This document shows positions 28,713-37,377 of a DNA stretch of 64,000 nucleotides, in pieces. Made by a program: the position numbers and the translations under genes. Source of the DNA: Pseudoalteromonas flavipulchra NCIMB 2033 = ATCC BAA-314. GTDB taxonomy: Bacteria > Pseudomonadota > Gammaproteobacteria > Enterobacterales > Alteromonadaceae. The stretch covers positions 29,681 to 93,680 of the forward strand of contig JWIH01000006.1 of assembly GCA_000814665.1 (NCBI GenBank), given 5' to 3'. The notes beneath the pieces were generated by a model that worked only from the letters and a program-made list of their open reading frames with translations, searched no databases and had not been told where the DNA came from. Numbering within the stretch: position 1 is the first letter of the stretch; each line of letters begins with the position of its first letter.

Positions 28713-29447
28713 TCACTCATCTAATTGATACTTTTTAAGTGTTGCCTGATAAATACCATTCGTCTTAAGTTGTATCAAACCCTTATTGAACAATTCAATA
28801 ATTGCTATTGCATTCGGATGAGATTTGCTAACGCCAATATGAAGCGGCCATTGTGCTATGGTCGGTTGATGTACTTTGAAGCTGCGAAATTCAGCGTGTT
28901 GAGATTGTAAATACACAAAAGCAAGCTCGTCGCTAACTACAGCATCTACTCGCGCTTTATTGAGAAGCGACAAACAGGAAGTCAGGTTTGTGAGCTTTTC
29001 TAGGCGAATTTGTGGGATCTGAGCGAGTGCAATTTCAGAACGAAAGCCCCGAATAGCACATACACTTAGCCCTTTAAGATCGTCCAACTCTTTAAAATGA
29101 ATGGTTGGCTCTGTACGTGAAATAAGTACCAGCCGATTACTGTAAAAAGCTTTGCTAAAAATAAAGCGTTCATCGCGACTTTCAGAACGCCATAAAGCGG
29201 GGATCATATCGACCTGCCCTTTTTCAACCATTCGCATGGCACGACTGAATGGCATAATGAGCATTTCAAAATCTTGATTCTCGGCCTTAAATGCCGCGCG
29301 AACTAAATCAACAGTAAAACCGGAATGTTCGTTAATGACGTAGGGAGGCCAAACATTATGTGCTCCCACTATGGCATCATTTGCCGATGATGTGCATGAC
29401 AGGGCAATAAACAGAAGGCATGACTGTTTTAAACTCTTTATCGCCAT
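28713..29447 (-). CDS. Periplasmic solute-binding protein (SBP_bac_3-like)
   Basis: The product has 244 residues with a signal peptide (1 to about 22, ending SSANDA) and a bilobal binding fold: WPPYVINEHSGFTVDLVRAAF, MPFSRAMRMVEKGQVDMIPALW and later DAVVSDELAFVY. It belongs to the amino-acid-type binding proteins, but no permease or ATPase is adjacent. Such orphan proteins are abundant in Alteromonadales. It is a distant paralogue of the protein at 10963. The ligand is unknown. Confidence 0.75.
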   Translation of the reverse strand: MAIKSLKQSCLLFIALSCTSSANDAIVGAHNVWPPYVINEHSGFTVDLVRAAFKAENQDFEMLIMPFSRAMRMVEKGQVDMIPALWRSESRDERFIFSKAFYSNRLVLISRTEPTIHFKELDDLKGLSVCAIRGFRSEIALAQIPQIRLEKLTNLTSCLSLLNKARVDAVVSDELAFVYLQSQHAEFRSFKVHQPTIAQWPLHIGVSKSHPNAIAIIELFNKGLIQLKTNGIYQATLKKYQLDE

Positions 29448-29699
29448 GTTTACGCACTCCCGCCTTCACTTTCAAACTAAGTTGACTGGCAACTTTGCTA
29501 CAAATATTTGCTCCGATCCTAATTGAGTATAGCGCAACCGTTGCATCTCGAAATATACACATAATTGCTCACAGGCAACGTTTGAATATGGCATAAAATT
29601 CAACGACTTTTGTCCTTCAACACACAATTTAGTGTAAACCAATGTAAACAAACAGTGAAGTTTAATTGAATTGTCATCAATAGCGCTTAAAATACTGCG

Positions 29700-29717
29700 T
29701 CCGAATAAAAATTCGGA
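29700..29717 (+). promoter_or_regulatory. Short hairpin in the nuclease leader
   Basis: A perfect 7-bp stem (29700-29706 with 29711-29717) has an AAAA loop and lies 28 bases before the nuclease start. It could affect message stability or translation. There is no direct evidence of function. Confidence 0.3.
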
Positions 29718-29744
29718 TAATTCTAATACACGGGAAAATAAAAA

Positions 29745-32351
29745 ATGATTAAAAAATCTATCCTAGCTTCAGCTATTGCATTAGCTTGCCTAAATGCACA
29801 AGCAGAGGTGATTATCTCTGAGTATGTTGAAGGTAGCAGTTATAACAAAGCCATTGAGCTCTACAATGGTAGTGACGAAGCTGTCGATCTAACTGGTTAC
29901 TCAGTCAATTTTTTCTTTAATGGCGCAACAGAAGCTCGCACGAATATAGAACTAAGTGGTGAACTTGCGGCTAAATCAACTTATGTTATTGCTCATGCTG
30001 ACTCCGCAGCAGAGATCATCGCAAAGGCACAGTTAACAAACACAAGTAGCTGGTTTAATGGTGATGACGCCGTTACGCTTACGCTCAATGGTGCAGTTGT
30101 TGATAGCCTAGGTCAGGTTGGTGTCGACCCAGGTAGTGAATGGATTGATGGCGATATTAGAACAAAAGATAAAACGCTTGTCAGAGATCCTGCAATAACC
30201 ACTGGCCGCACCGATGCAACTTCTGCATTTGTTGGCGCTGGACAATGGCTTGCACTTGCTAAAGACGATTTTAGCAACCTAGGTATCCACATTAATGGCG
30301 GTGACGTACCTGAGCCAGAGCCTGTTATCTGTGGCGAAAATAATACCTTGATCAGTGCCATTCAGGGCGCAGGCGATGCAAGCCCATTAGCTGGAGAAAC
30401 GGTTGAAGTTCAAGCTGTTGTCACTGCAAGCCTACAATCAGATGCAGGGCTTGGCGGCTTCTTCATTCAAGAAGAAAGCGCTGACTATGATGCTGATAGT
30501 AATACGTCCGAAGGTATTTTTGTCGTATATACTGCAACACCAGTAAGCACAGGCGATGTGGTTAAATTACGTGGTAAAGTTGAAGAGAAGTATGGTCAAA
30601 CTCAACTTATTAACGTCGACGCAATTGAGTTATGTGGTTCTGCAACGGCTTCAGCGACTACCGTTACTTTACCTGCAGAGAATGGTCTTGAAGCCTACGA
30701 AGGCATGTTGGTTTCGATTTCAAATGAGTTGGTCGTTAACGATACATACGGACTTGCACGCTACGGCGAAGTACGCTTAGGTACTGAACGTTTATACCAG
30801 AGCACTCAAGTAGCAACTCCTGGTGATGCAGCAAACCAGCTAGAAGCTGAGAACAAGCGCAAAGAAATTTTACTCGATGATGGTTCATCAGTACAAAACC
30901 CTGACGTTATTCCTTACCCATCACCCACACTAGATGCCTATAACACTTTACGACTGGGCGATTCTGTGACAGGCCTTGAGGGGGTAATGGGATATGGTTA
31001 TAGCCAATACCGTATTCACCCAACAACAACACCAAACTTTGTCCATACTAATCTACGTACAGAAGCACCTCAGGTAGAAGTCCGTGGAGATTTACGTATT
31101 GCTAGCTTCAACGTATTAAACTACTTCAATGGTGATGGTCAAGGTGCAGGTTTCCCAACGTCACGTGGTGCAGACAATCTAGAAGAGTTTGAACGCCAAA
31201 AAGCAAAAACGGTTGCTGCAATATCGGCGCTCGATGCCGATATTATCGGTCTGCTAGAAGTAGAAAATGATGGCTTTGGTGAGTTTAGTGCGATTGCCGA
31301 TCTCGTTAACGCTTTAAATGCAGCAGACTCTGCTAATACTTACGCATTTGTAAACCTAAATGTTGACCAAGTGGGTGGGGACGCAATTACATCCGGTATC
31401 ATCTATCGTAGTAACAAAGTAGCTGAAGTAGGCACGCCTGCATTTACCGAAGCCGTACCATTTGATTACGGTAACCGTCCTCCTGTCGTACAAACTTTCA
31501 AAGAGGCAAACGGCGAAGAAATCTTCACTGTGGTAATGGCTCACTTACGCTCTAAAGGCAGTTGCTCAAAAGCTGAGGGCTTAGATCAAGACCAAAATGA
31601 TGGTCAAGGTTGTTGGAACCAAACTCGAGTCACAGCGGTTAATACCCTAGCGACTTGGCTTGGCACAAATCCGACAGGAGTTGCAGAAGATGATGTGATT
31701 ATTCTAGGCGACATGAATGCATACGCTCAGGAAGATCCAATCAACACCTATGTCGAGAATGGTTATGCCAACATCAAGCAAACGCTTCATGGCAATAGCT
31801 TAGATTATTCATACGTGTATCAAGGACGTATCGGTAGCCTAGATCACGCCTTTGCTTCAAACACGATGATGGAGAAAGTAAAGTCAGTAACGGATTGGCA
31901 TATCAATGCTGACGAACCCGTTGCGCTAGATTACAACACTGAGTACAAGTCAGATACTCACAAAGCAAGTCTTTACGCAACACACGCTTATCGCGCATCA
32001 GATCATGACCCTGTGGTTATCGACCTTAACCTTGCTAAAGAGCCGACGATTATTGAAGGCGAGTTTACAGGCCTTGCAGGTTGGTTCTGGTGGCAACATC
32101 GCTCAATCGAGCTACCAGCGGGCTTTGATAAACTAGAAGTATCAATCACAGGTCAAGGCGAAGCAGACCTATATGTGCGCCATAAGAAAATGCCAAACTT
32201 CTTCAAGTACGACTGTCGTCCATACCTTTGGGGGAGTGAAGAAAGCTGTGTATTTGACGAGCCTGCAGAAGGTAAATGGAATTTCCGCCTACGCGGCCTA
32301 TTCCCTTACTACAATGTAACTATCAAATATAAAGCGACAAAAGCGAATTAA
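29745..32351 (+). CDS. ExeM/NucH-type extracellular nuclease
   Basis: The product has 868 residues with a signal peptide (1-20, ending NAQA). Residues about 22-155 form a lamin-tail-like domain (VIISEYVEGSSYNKAIELYN). Residues about 195-300 look like an OB-fold domain. Residues about 450-765 form the endonuclease/exonuclease/phosphatase catalytic domain (RIASFNVLNYF, GLLEVENDGFGE, LGDMNAYAQEDPI, and YRASDHDPVVIDL with the terminal catalytic Asp-His). A C-terminal beta domain (about 775-868) replaces the GlyGly-CTERM seen in many relatives. It should degrade extracellular DNA, for nutrient gain or biofilm turnover. The -GGGAAAA- leader and a bidirectional terminator bracket a single-gene unit. 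Confidence 0.88.
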   Translation: MIKKSILASAIALACLNAQAEVIISEYVEGSSYNKAIELYNGSDEAVDLTGYSVNFFFNGATEARTNIELSGELAAKSTYVIAHADSAAEIIAKAQLTNTSSWFNGDDAVTLTLNGAVVDSLGQVGVDPGSEWIDGDIRTKDKTLVRDPAITTGRTDATSAFVGAGQWLALAKDDFSNLGIHINGGDVPEPEPVICGENNTLISAIQGAGDASPLAGETVEVQAVVTASLQSDAGLGGFFIQEESADYDADSNTSEGIFVVYTATPVSTGDVVKLRGKVEEKYGQTQLINVDAIELCGSATASATTVTLPAENGLEAYEGMLVSISNELVVNDTYGLARYGEVRLGTERLYQSTQVATPGDAANQLEAENKRKEILLDDGSSVQNPDVIPYPSPTLDAYNTLRLGDSVTGLEGVMGYGYSQYRIHPTTTPNFVHTNLRTEAPQVEVRGDLRIASFNVLNYFNGDGQGAGFPTSRGADNLEEFERQKAKTVAAISALDADIIGLLEVENDGFGEFSAIADLVNALNAADSANTYAFVNLNVDQVGGDAITSGIIYRSNKVAEVGTPAFTEAVPFDYGNRPPVVQTFKEANGEEIFTVVMAHLRSKGSCSKAEGLDQDQNDGQGCWNQTRVTAVNTLATWLGTNPTGVAEDDVIILGDMNAYAQEDPINTYVENGYANIKQTLHGNSLDYSYVYQGRIGSLDHAFASNTMMEKVKSVTDWHINADEPVALDYNTEYKSDTHKASLYATHAYRASDHDPVVIDLNLAKEPTIIEGEFTGLAGWFWWQHRSIELPAGFDKLEVSITGQGEADLYVRHKKMPNFFKYDCRPYLWGSEESCVFDEPAEGKWNFRLRGLFPYYNVTIKYKATKAN

Positions 32352-32366
32352 TTGCTGCTTTAACGT

Positions 32367-32397
32367 AAAACCCAAGAGCCAAGGCTCTTGGGTTTTT
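32367..32397. terminator. Bidirectional intrinsic terminator
   Basis: A 14-bp stem (32367-32380 with 32383-32396) has a tight AA loop, T residues follow on the plus strand, and A residues precede it, giving a T run on the minus strand. It serves both the nuclease gene and the convergent SDR gene. Confidence 0.9.
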
Positions 32398-32417
32398 CTT
32401 AGCATTGTAGGCCGCCC

Positions 32418-33089
32418 CTACACGAGCATAGCCCCACCATCACTCACTATCGTTGCGCCCGTTATATAACTGTCATTCATCAAAAACAAATATGAATTGG
32501 AAATTTGAGAATCACTTCCAAGGCCTAGAGGAATTTTTTCCTCCAACTCTTTCAATGTTTTAAATCCTGGTGAAACGGTATTGACCCGAATAGGAGCAAG
32601 CTCAATTGCTAAAGCCTTCCCAAGTGACTCAACTGCACCGCTTATCGTACTTAATGTTGAGTACCCATTGTAAGGCCGCTTACCTAATGTTCCCGACGAA
32701 AACACAATACTCCCGCCATCGTTAATATATTCGTGAGCCAATTTAGCAAAGCTATACTGCCCCCAAAACTTAGTATCGAAAGCATGACGAACCTCTTTGA
32801 GATCGAGTTCTAAAAATGGAGAAACAATGAGTGGAGACTTAACAGTAAAAATTAGATGATCAATTTTTCCTATTTTCTCAAGTAGGTTTTTAATCTCACT
32901 TTCAACTGTGATATCAACCGAATAACAAGTACAACTTTCAAGATATGGCTGACTTTTAATGCTAGCTTGTTTGTCAAATGCAGATCTCGAGGCTATTAAT
33001 ACCTCACCGCCATCTTCACTTACGCGTTTTGCCAATGCGAGACCAATACCTGTACTCCCACCAACAATTAATATCTTTTTTCCTTTCAT
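32418..33089 (-). CDS. Atypical short-chain dehydrogenase/reductase
   Basis: The product has 223 residues and forms a Rossmann-fold protein. The cofactor loop GGSTGIGLALA and the following basic residue (IASRS) suggest NADP(H). The Ser of the catalytic centre is present (IVFSSGTLGKRP). Where the active-site YxxxK should stand, alignment of the SGAVESLGKALAIELAPIRVN segment gives LSTIS, so the catalytic Tyr and Lys seem to be missing. It may be a non-catalytic or differently acting SDR. It stands alone, convergent to the nuclease and upstream of a GrpB gene in the same direction (116-base gap). Confidence 0.8.
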   Translation of the reverse strand: MKGKKILIVGGSTGIGLALAKRVSEDGGEVLIASRSAFDKQASIKSQPYLESCTCYSVDITVESEIKNLLEKIGKIDHLIFTVKSPLIVSPFLELDLKEVRHAFDTKFWGQYSFAKLAHEYINDGGSIVFSSGTLGKRPYNGYSTLSTISGAVESLGKALAIELAPIRVNTVSPGFKTLKELEEKIPLGLGSDSQISNSYLFLMNDSYITGATIVSDGGAMLV

Positions 33090-33205
33090 TCCTTTTCTTC
33101 AACTCCTCTAACGTAAAAATCACAACAGAGCAAAGCCTCACCTATTTAATACTCGACTACTGCTTTACGTTATATTGGGCTCAGAACCAAAAAATCAACA
33201 TTAAA

Positions 33206-33706
33206 TTAACAACCCAATACCCGTTTAATAAACGGCCATTTTTGTTGAGTATATTGCTCGCGGTCATCTTTGTATTCTTGTGCTAACCTCTGCTTTAACA
33301 CACAGTACTCAGCTCTTAAATCTGATGATGCTCTTAATTTTTCCCTAAAAGAAATACGCTCTTGCCAAAGTAGGCTGTTGAAAGGAACAAGATGTAAGTG
33401 ATGGGTTCTAAACTCAGGCGTTGGTTTGCAAAACCAGTGCATTACGTCAGCTTTATAAGGGTAATAACAATAACCGTATTGAGTGAGAACTTGAATGGCT
33501 TCTTTTGACGCTTCGAGTGACTTAACACCCACCATAATATCTATCACCGGCTTAGCAACCATACCAACCACCGCTGTACTACCCACATGCTCAATACCAC
33601 CTTCAATCCAAGGGCGTAGCAAAGGCGCTAACCTTATCTTTTCATCTTGGAACATCCGTGGCCAATCTTGATTATATTTAGAAAGTGAAATAGCTTGGTC
33701 TGCCAT
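33206..33706 (-). CDS. GrpB/UPF0157 family nucleotidyltransferase-fold protein
   Basis: The product has 166 residues. The hallmark stretch IEHVGSTAVVGMVAKPVIDIMVGV is present, with the Gly-Ser and Asp residues of the nucleotidyltransferase fold, followed by THHLHLVPFNSLLWQERI. GrpB domains are found alone or fused to CoaE. The biochemical role of the stand-alone form is not settled. No clear ribosome binding site precedes the ATG. Confidence 0.9.
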   Translation of the reverse strand: MADQAISLSKYNQDWPRMFQDEKIRLAPLLRPWIEGGIEHVGSTAVVGMVAKPVIDIMVGVKSLEASKEAIQVLTQYGYCYYPYKADVMHWFCKPTPEFRTHHLHLVPFNSLLWQERISFREKLRASSDLRAEYCVLKQRLAQEYKDDREQYTQQKWPFIKRVLGC

Positions 33707-33831
33707 TGGAAGGAGGATCCCATAGTTGCGTCAGGTTCGGTTTGGAACAGTATACAGCTAAAGCAAAGCTATAATCTTCACTACCACTTAAACGCCGCGA
33801 TAAATGCACTATTGAAGTACGGCCTAACACT

Positions 33832-33871
33832 GACATCCACCATAATTTGTATTTATGTTATGGTGGGTGTC
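33832..33871. repeat. 14-bp inverted repeat
   Basis: The arms 33832-33845 and 33858-33871 pair over 14 positions with a single G-T wobble and a 12-base AT-rich loop. There is no T run, so it is unlikely to be a terminator. It could be a small palindromic mobile-element remnant or a protein-binding site. Confidence 0.6.
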
Positions 33872-33890
33872 TGCTATCTGCACATACCTA

Positions 33891-33932
33891 GCGGTCGTTC
33901 AGCCAACTCATTCCTGCCCCAAAATGAGTTGT
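33891..33932 (+). repeat. Dispersed intergenic repeat, copy A
   Basis: This copy begins GCGGTCGTTCAGCCAACTCA and ends in a 9-bp inverted repeat (33904-33912 with 33923-33931). Related copies lie at 36081-36120 (opposite strand) and 42758-42800. All are intergenic. Confidence 0.65.
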
Positions 33933-34149
33933 GATCGATTGAGAACTAGCTTAGCCAAATAGTCGACTTACTATTAATAATGTCAGTAACGTTTCAACAG
34001 GATTGGAATGGAAAAATACAGGTAACTATTAAGCTGCTGATATAGTGAGCATCACAGTTTTAGCTAGTTTAGACCATTAGTATATGTGACTTATGGATAT
34101 AAAGTGAATACAAATTCTCAATGCGTTAGTATGTTGTGAAATTAATTTA

Positions 34150-35892
34150 ATGGCGCGCGCTATGTCAGAAAATGTCTTGAGTTCAAGGGCTCTTGAGGAG
34201 CTGTCAATGAAGGCTGATGAGTTTTTGATAGCTAATGATCATGAAAAGATTAAAACGCTCTTAGAGTCGTTGTTAGGCGTTGATTATAAGTTTGAAAGTC
34301 TCATTGATGAAGCTAGTTTTTACTATCTATTGGGTAATTGTTCAGCAGCGATTTTTAGCTACCATAAACTAGATTGGTTTTCTGATGAACTAAGTAAATC
34401 CGTTATATTTTTCAGAAAAGCTCTATACATCATACGACAAATCAACTTCCCAACTGATGGAGAACTTTTTCTCCAAAGCTGCATTGAAACAAATTTAGGT
34501 AATTTTTTAAGTTCTCAAGGTCGTGCCTTTTGCTGTATTCCATTATGGGATAATGCCTTTAATTGCATACAAAATCCTGCGTCTATAATATCTAAAGCAA
34601 ACAATGAGCTTTTTCTTGCGAGTAATGTTTACGATCCTGGTCATAAGAACTACCACTACTTTACTGCATACCTGCTCATAAATTTAGGCCTTGAAAGTCT
34701 TGAACAGCTCCATCCTGAGCAAAAAAATGCTTATTCAGAAAATAGCGACTTTATGAATTTTAAAGCATGGTTTGAAGATACTTTTAAATCAGAAGATTTT
34801 GACTATTTTGAGTCATTTGAAGAGGAAGTTGAGACGAGAAAACAGGGGGAGTATTTAAAGTGGTGTGGAGATAATAGACTTTTTATCAATGACTTAAATG
34901 ACGTTTGCGTATCTAAAATTGTCTATCAGGACATTATGACTCTCCCCTCTTTTTCTCAACAAATAAACTTCGCTTTATCGATGCATGAAGAGCTTATGTA
35001 TCATGGGAACTTCGATGAATTAAAGAACGATTATTGCTATGCGCGTTATTTATTTTTTTCGGCTAGAAACATACCTAGTGACCATACACATTTCTTCAAC
35101 AAAACATACCCTCACGTTGATGATATGTCGCACTCGATTACCAATCTAAAAGCTAGTCATTATAAAAGTGCGTTCAGAACACTCTACTCGCTATTTGATA
35201 AAATTGCTTACTTTATCAATCGCTTTTTTGATCTGAATGATATCAAATATGATCATAAAATCAGCTTTGATAGTATCTTTAGTGAGCTGAAAGACAGTAA
35301 GGGCTGGAAACCACACAGTAAGCTTAAGGATAGTAAGAACTGCTTTATCCATGCTTTATTCTATATCCTGAAAGACATTCGAGATGTGAAAGACTCGACT
35401 TCTGTCAGTCGGTGGCTTGATCCTGATGCAAAGGCGTTTTCTGAAATTAGAAATGCTATAGAACATCGCTCTTTAAAAATTGTTGATGATTTTGGATATA
35501 CCTTAACTCAATCAGATAAAGCTTTTAAGCAATTAGAGATTGAAAAGCTTAATGGTGATATAGATTACTATGAAGAACAACTTCAAGAGTTGTATGGTGA
35601 AATTGCTTTGGCGAAAAAGTCTCAAAATATTACTCTTAAAGCCGAACTAGAAACCAAAAAGCAAATACTTGATGAAGGCTTGCGTCAAGCACAGTCAAAA
35701 ATTTATGAGCAACAAAAACTTTCAGGTCATTCTGTCCTGGTAAAAGAGAGTGAATTTGAATCAAGGCTCATGACGTTGATGAAGCTCGCCCGAAATTCGA
35801 TTATGTACCTTTCACTCGCAATTCATGTAGAAGAGAAAAATAAGCCAGACAATGGTGAAGTGATGATGCCTATCGAAGTACCTTTGAAGTAG
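34150..35892 (+). CDS. Probable HEPN-domain protein (LA2681-like), N-terminal helical repeats
   Basis: The product has 580 residues, with no signal peptide or membrane helix. The N-terminal 200 residues are helical and TPR-like (ASFYYLLGNCSAAIFSY, VIFFRKALYIIRQ, CIETNLGNFLSSQG). The region about 335-450 contains LYSLFDKIAYFINRFFD and an Rx4H motif, RNAIEH (about 436-441), the RNase signature of HEPN domains; I recall this arrangement from the LA2681-like HEPN family. The last 130 residues form a charged coiled coil. HEPN proteins often cleave RNA in anti-phage or toxin systems, so a defence role is possible but unproven. The gene is AT-rich, isolated, and bracketed by palindromic repeats. A second ATG at 34162 is an alternative start. 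Confidence 0.6.
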   Translation: MARAMSENVLSSRALEELSMKADEFLIANDHEKIKTLLESLLGVDYKFESLIDEASFYYLLGNCSAAIFSYHKLDWFSDELSKSVIFFRKALYIIRQINFPTDGELFLQSCIETNLGNFLSSQGRAFCCIPLWDNAFNCIQNPASIISKANNELFLASNVYDPGHKNYHYFTAYLLINLGLESLEQLHPEQKNAYSENSDFMNFKAWFEDTFKSEDFDYFESFEEEVETRKQGEYLKWCGDNRLFINDLNDVCVSKIVYQDIMTLPSFSQQINFALSMHEELMYHGNFDELKNDYCYARYLFFSARNIPSDHTHFFNKTYPHVDDMSHSITNLKASHYKSAFRTLYSLFDKIAYFINRFFDLNDIKYDHKISFDSIFSELKDSKGWKPHSKLKDSKNCFIHALFYILKDIRDVKDSTSVSRWLDPDAKAFSEIRNAIEHRSLKIVDDFGYTLTQSDKAFKQLEIEKLNGDIDYYEEQLQELYGEIALAKKSQNITLKAELETKKQILDEGLRQAQSKIYEQQKLSGHSVLVKESEFESRLMTLMKLARNSIMYLSLAIHVEEKNKPDNGEVMMPIEVPLK

Positions 35893-35945
35893 ATCATTGT
35901 ATCCTATAAATATTCTATTTAACGCGGTAAGTCGGGTTGGTTCTA

Positions 35946-36022
35946 GTCGGATGGCGGCGCTACCTGCTTTACACCGACCTACGTCAAACGGTAGGTTGGT
36001 TAAGCCGAAGGCGCCACCCAAC
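35946..36022. repeat. REP pair (BIME) with GTAG heads
   Basis: Two imperfect palindromes lie in opposite orientation. One reads on the minus strand from GTAGGTCGG (35974-35982) to CCGAC (35946-35950). The other reads on the plus strand from GTAGGTTGG (35991-35999) to CCCAAC (36017-36022). The two GTAG heads face each other across eight bases. This is the form of bacterial REP/BIME elements mobilised by RAYT transposases. It lies just downstream of the HEPN gene. Confidence 0.75.
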
Positions 36023-36080
36023 AGAGTTACAGATTCACACATTGAAGGTCTGCTATTGGTACAAAACCGTCCTCAGAATC

Positions 36081-36120
36081 TAACTCATTTCTGTCCAAAT
36101 ACAAGTTGGGTAAACGTCCG
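36081..36120 (-). repeat. Dispersed intergenic repeat, copy B
   Basis: Read on the minus strand it matches copy A at its head (CGG-CGTT-A-CCAACT) and at its end (AAATGAGTT), with a diverged middle. It lies close to the REP pair. Confidence 0.55.
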
Positions 36121-36235
36121 TTATAGCAATTGGATTTAAGATAATAAGTTGCTGATGAACGGTCTAGTTTTGCACATATGAGACTATCGGATTTTATTAA
36201 GCCTTATACCTGAGCTTATAATCTAGCTTGTTTAA

Positions 36236-36700
36236 CTAAACTACTGTTTTACTCATCACTACCACATCAACGCCTCGGTAATTGACGTTTTCGAGCGGTT
36301 GCCAGCCGAGTTTCCGATAAAGTCCACCTTCTGGGTGTTCCGTTTGTAAATATAACTTGGTGACACCGAATGTTGAGGCTAATCGCTCCGCTTCCGTCAC
36401 TAAGCGTGACGCCAACTGCTTTCCACGATAGGGCTTGTCCACATAGACACCACCAATCCAGTGCTCTTTATCTGTATAGATACTCATTTCATGAAATTTA
36501 AGCTGCACGACTCCTGCGATTGTGTCGCCATCAAGTGCAACGATTACACAAGGAATGGCTGACTCGTTAAGGTAGTCTAAAAGCTTTTGCTCAAAACGCT
36601 CTACAGAAGCCTCCTCAACAATGCTTCCCCACTCGTCAAAATACCATTTTGCAATGATTGGTATCAGCGCTTTGTACTGCGCTAAAAGTTCAAATTCCAT
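36236..36700 (-). CDS. GNAT-family N-acetyltransferase
   Basis: The product has 154 residues. The acetyl-CoA binding motif A is seen as VYVDKPYRGKQLASRLVTEAERLA, followed by LYLQTEHPEGGLYRKLGWQPLE, the usual end of a GNAT fold. The substrate is not predictable. It sits upstream of a TonB-domain lipoprotein gene on the same strand, but a gap and a separate start region argue for independent expression. Confidence 0.88.
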   Translation of the reverse strand: MEFELLAQYKALIPIIAKWYFDEWGSIVEEASVERFEQKLLDYLNESAIPCVIVALDGDTIAGVVQLKFHEMSIYTDKEHWIGGVYVDKPYRGKQLASRLVTEAERLASTFGVTKLYLQTEHPEGGLYRKLGWQPLENVNYRGVDVVVMSKTVV

Positions 36701-36764
36701 TTTAATTGCCTCAAATCATAAAAGCGCGGATACGTTCGCGCGCTATGCAGTAAAACTGCTACAC

Positions 36765-37235
36765 TTAACGCCCCGGAATGGAGGTGAATTCACAGTTTCG
36801 CTTTGCTTCATCCAAATTTTTTTGCCCTTGAATTACAAAATAATCAAGCTTCGCATCGATTAATATAGCCTGACGCGCAGGGTTATTATCATCGGGGTTC
36901 CAACGCCACTTTCTTACAGCCTGAAGTGCGCTGATATCAAAAACGCCCTCGGGATAACTGCTGGTAATTTTATAGCTTCCCACTCTCCCATCAGGGGTTA
37001 TACCTAACGTCAAAGAAACACATCCCGATATCCCACCTTTGGCCGCCTCTATTGGATATATGGGTTCTATCCGGCGTTTTTGAATCCAATAACCATCCGC
37101 TTGAGTTTTGATGGGTAAATGTCGCATATCTACATAGCGAATATGTTTTAGCTCTTCAGCTGTTAACGGTACAGAAGTGTTACTAGTTTGACATCCAGAG
37201 AGTAGCAGCAACGCCAGAACGGTTATTCTTTTCAT
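36765..37235 (-). CDS. Lipoprotein with TonB C-terminal domain
   Basis: The product has 156 residues. The N terminus MKRITVLALLLLSGCQTS has a lipobox (Cys15). Residues about 55-135 form a TonB C-terminal-like domain (RIEPIYPIEAAKGGISGCVSLTLGITPDG, then ALQAVRKWRWNP). It lacks the membrane anchor helix and Pro-rich linker of true TonB, so it is unlikely to energise transport by itself; family members of this kind are often periplasmic envelope proteins of unknown role. Two extra Cys residues may form a disulfide. Confidence 0.8.
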   Translation of the reverse strand: MKRITVLALLLLSGCQTSNTSVPLTAEELKHIRYVDMRHLPIKTQADGYWIQKRRIEPIYPIEAAKGGISGCVSLTLGITPDGRVGSYKITSSYPEGVFDISALQAVRKWRWNPDDNNPARQAILIDAKLDYFVIQGQKNLDEAKRNCEFTSIPGR

Positions 37236-37377
37236 GCCACATTTAATCCTTTAAAATCAAGCACTGTAATTAGTTCCCTTTTATAGGTCAAGCTTCATAA
37301 ACTCAAGTTAATTTCTATTTAACTGGTAGTTTAGAGCTAACTCATTGTTTTAAAATCACCTTAAATTATTTACTTAT

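Larger units (their letters stand above)
33707..34149. other. Intergenic region with two inverted-repeat elements
   Basis: This region lies between divergent GrpB and HEPN genes. It holds a 14-bp hairpin (33832-33871) and one copy of a dispersed repeat (33891-33932), both listed separately. I found no gene. Confidence 0.6.

Noticed and set aside
29640-29690. Possible Pho box upstream of the nuclease gene
   Set aside because: Only one half-site-like TTGTCAT is present; the second seven-base unit at the right spacing is not.
33826-33910. Integron attC site (GCCTAAC followed by a long hairpin)
   Set aside because: The matching GTTRRRY end was not found (GTTCAGC instead), and no integrase or cassette array is present.
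33695-33934. A 79-codon open frame on the plus strand with an AAGGAGG element inside
   Set aside because: The element is not placed before a usable start codon for that frame, and the frame runs through palindromic repeats.
35897-36139. An 80-codon open frame on the plus strand
   Set aside because: It lies over the REP pair and a second repeat, so it is a by-product of palindromic DNA.
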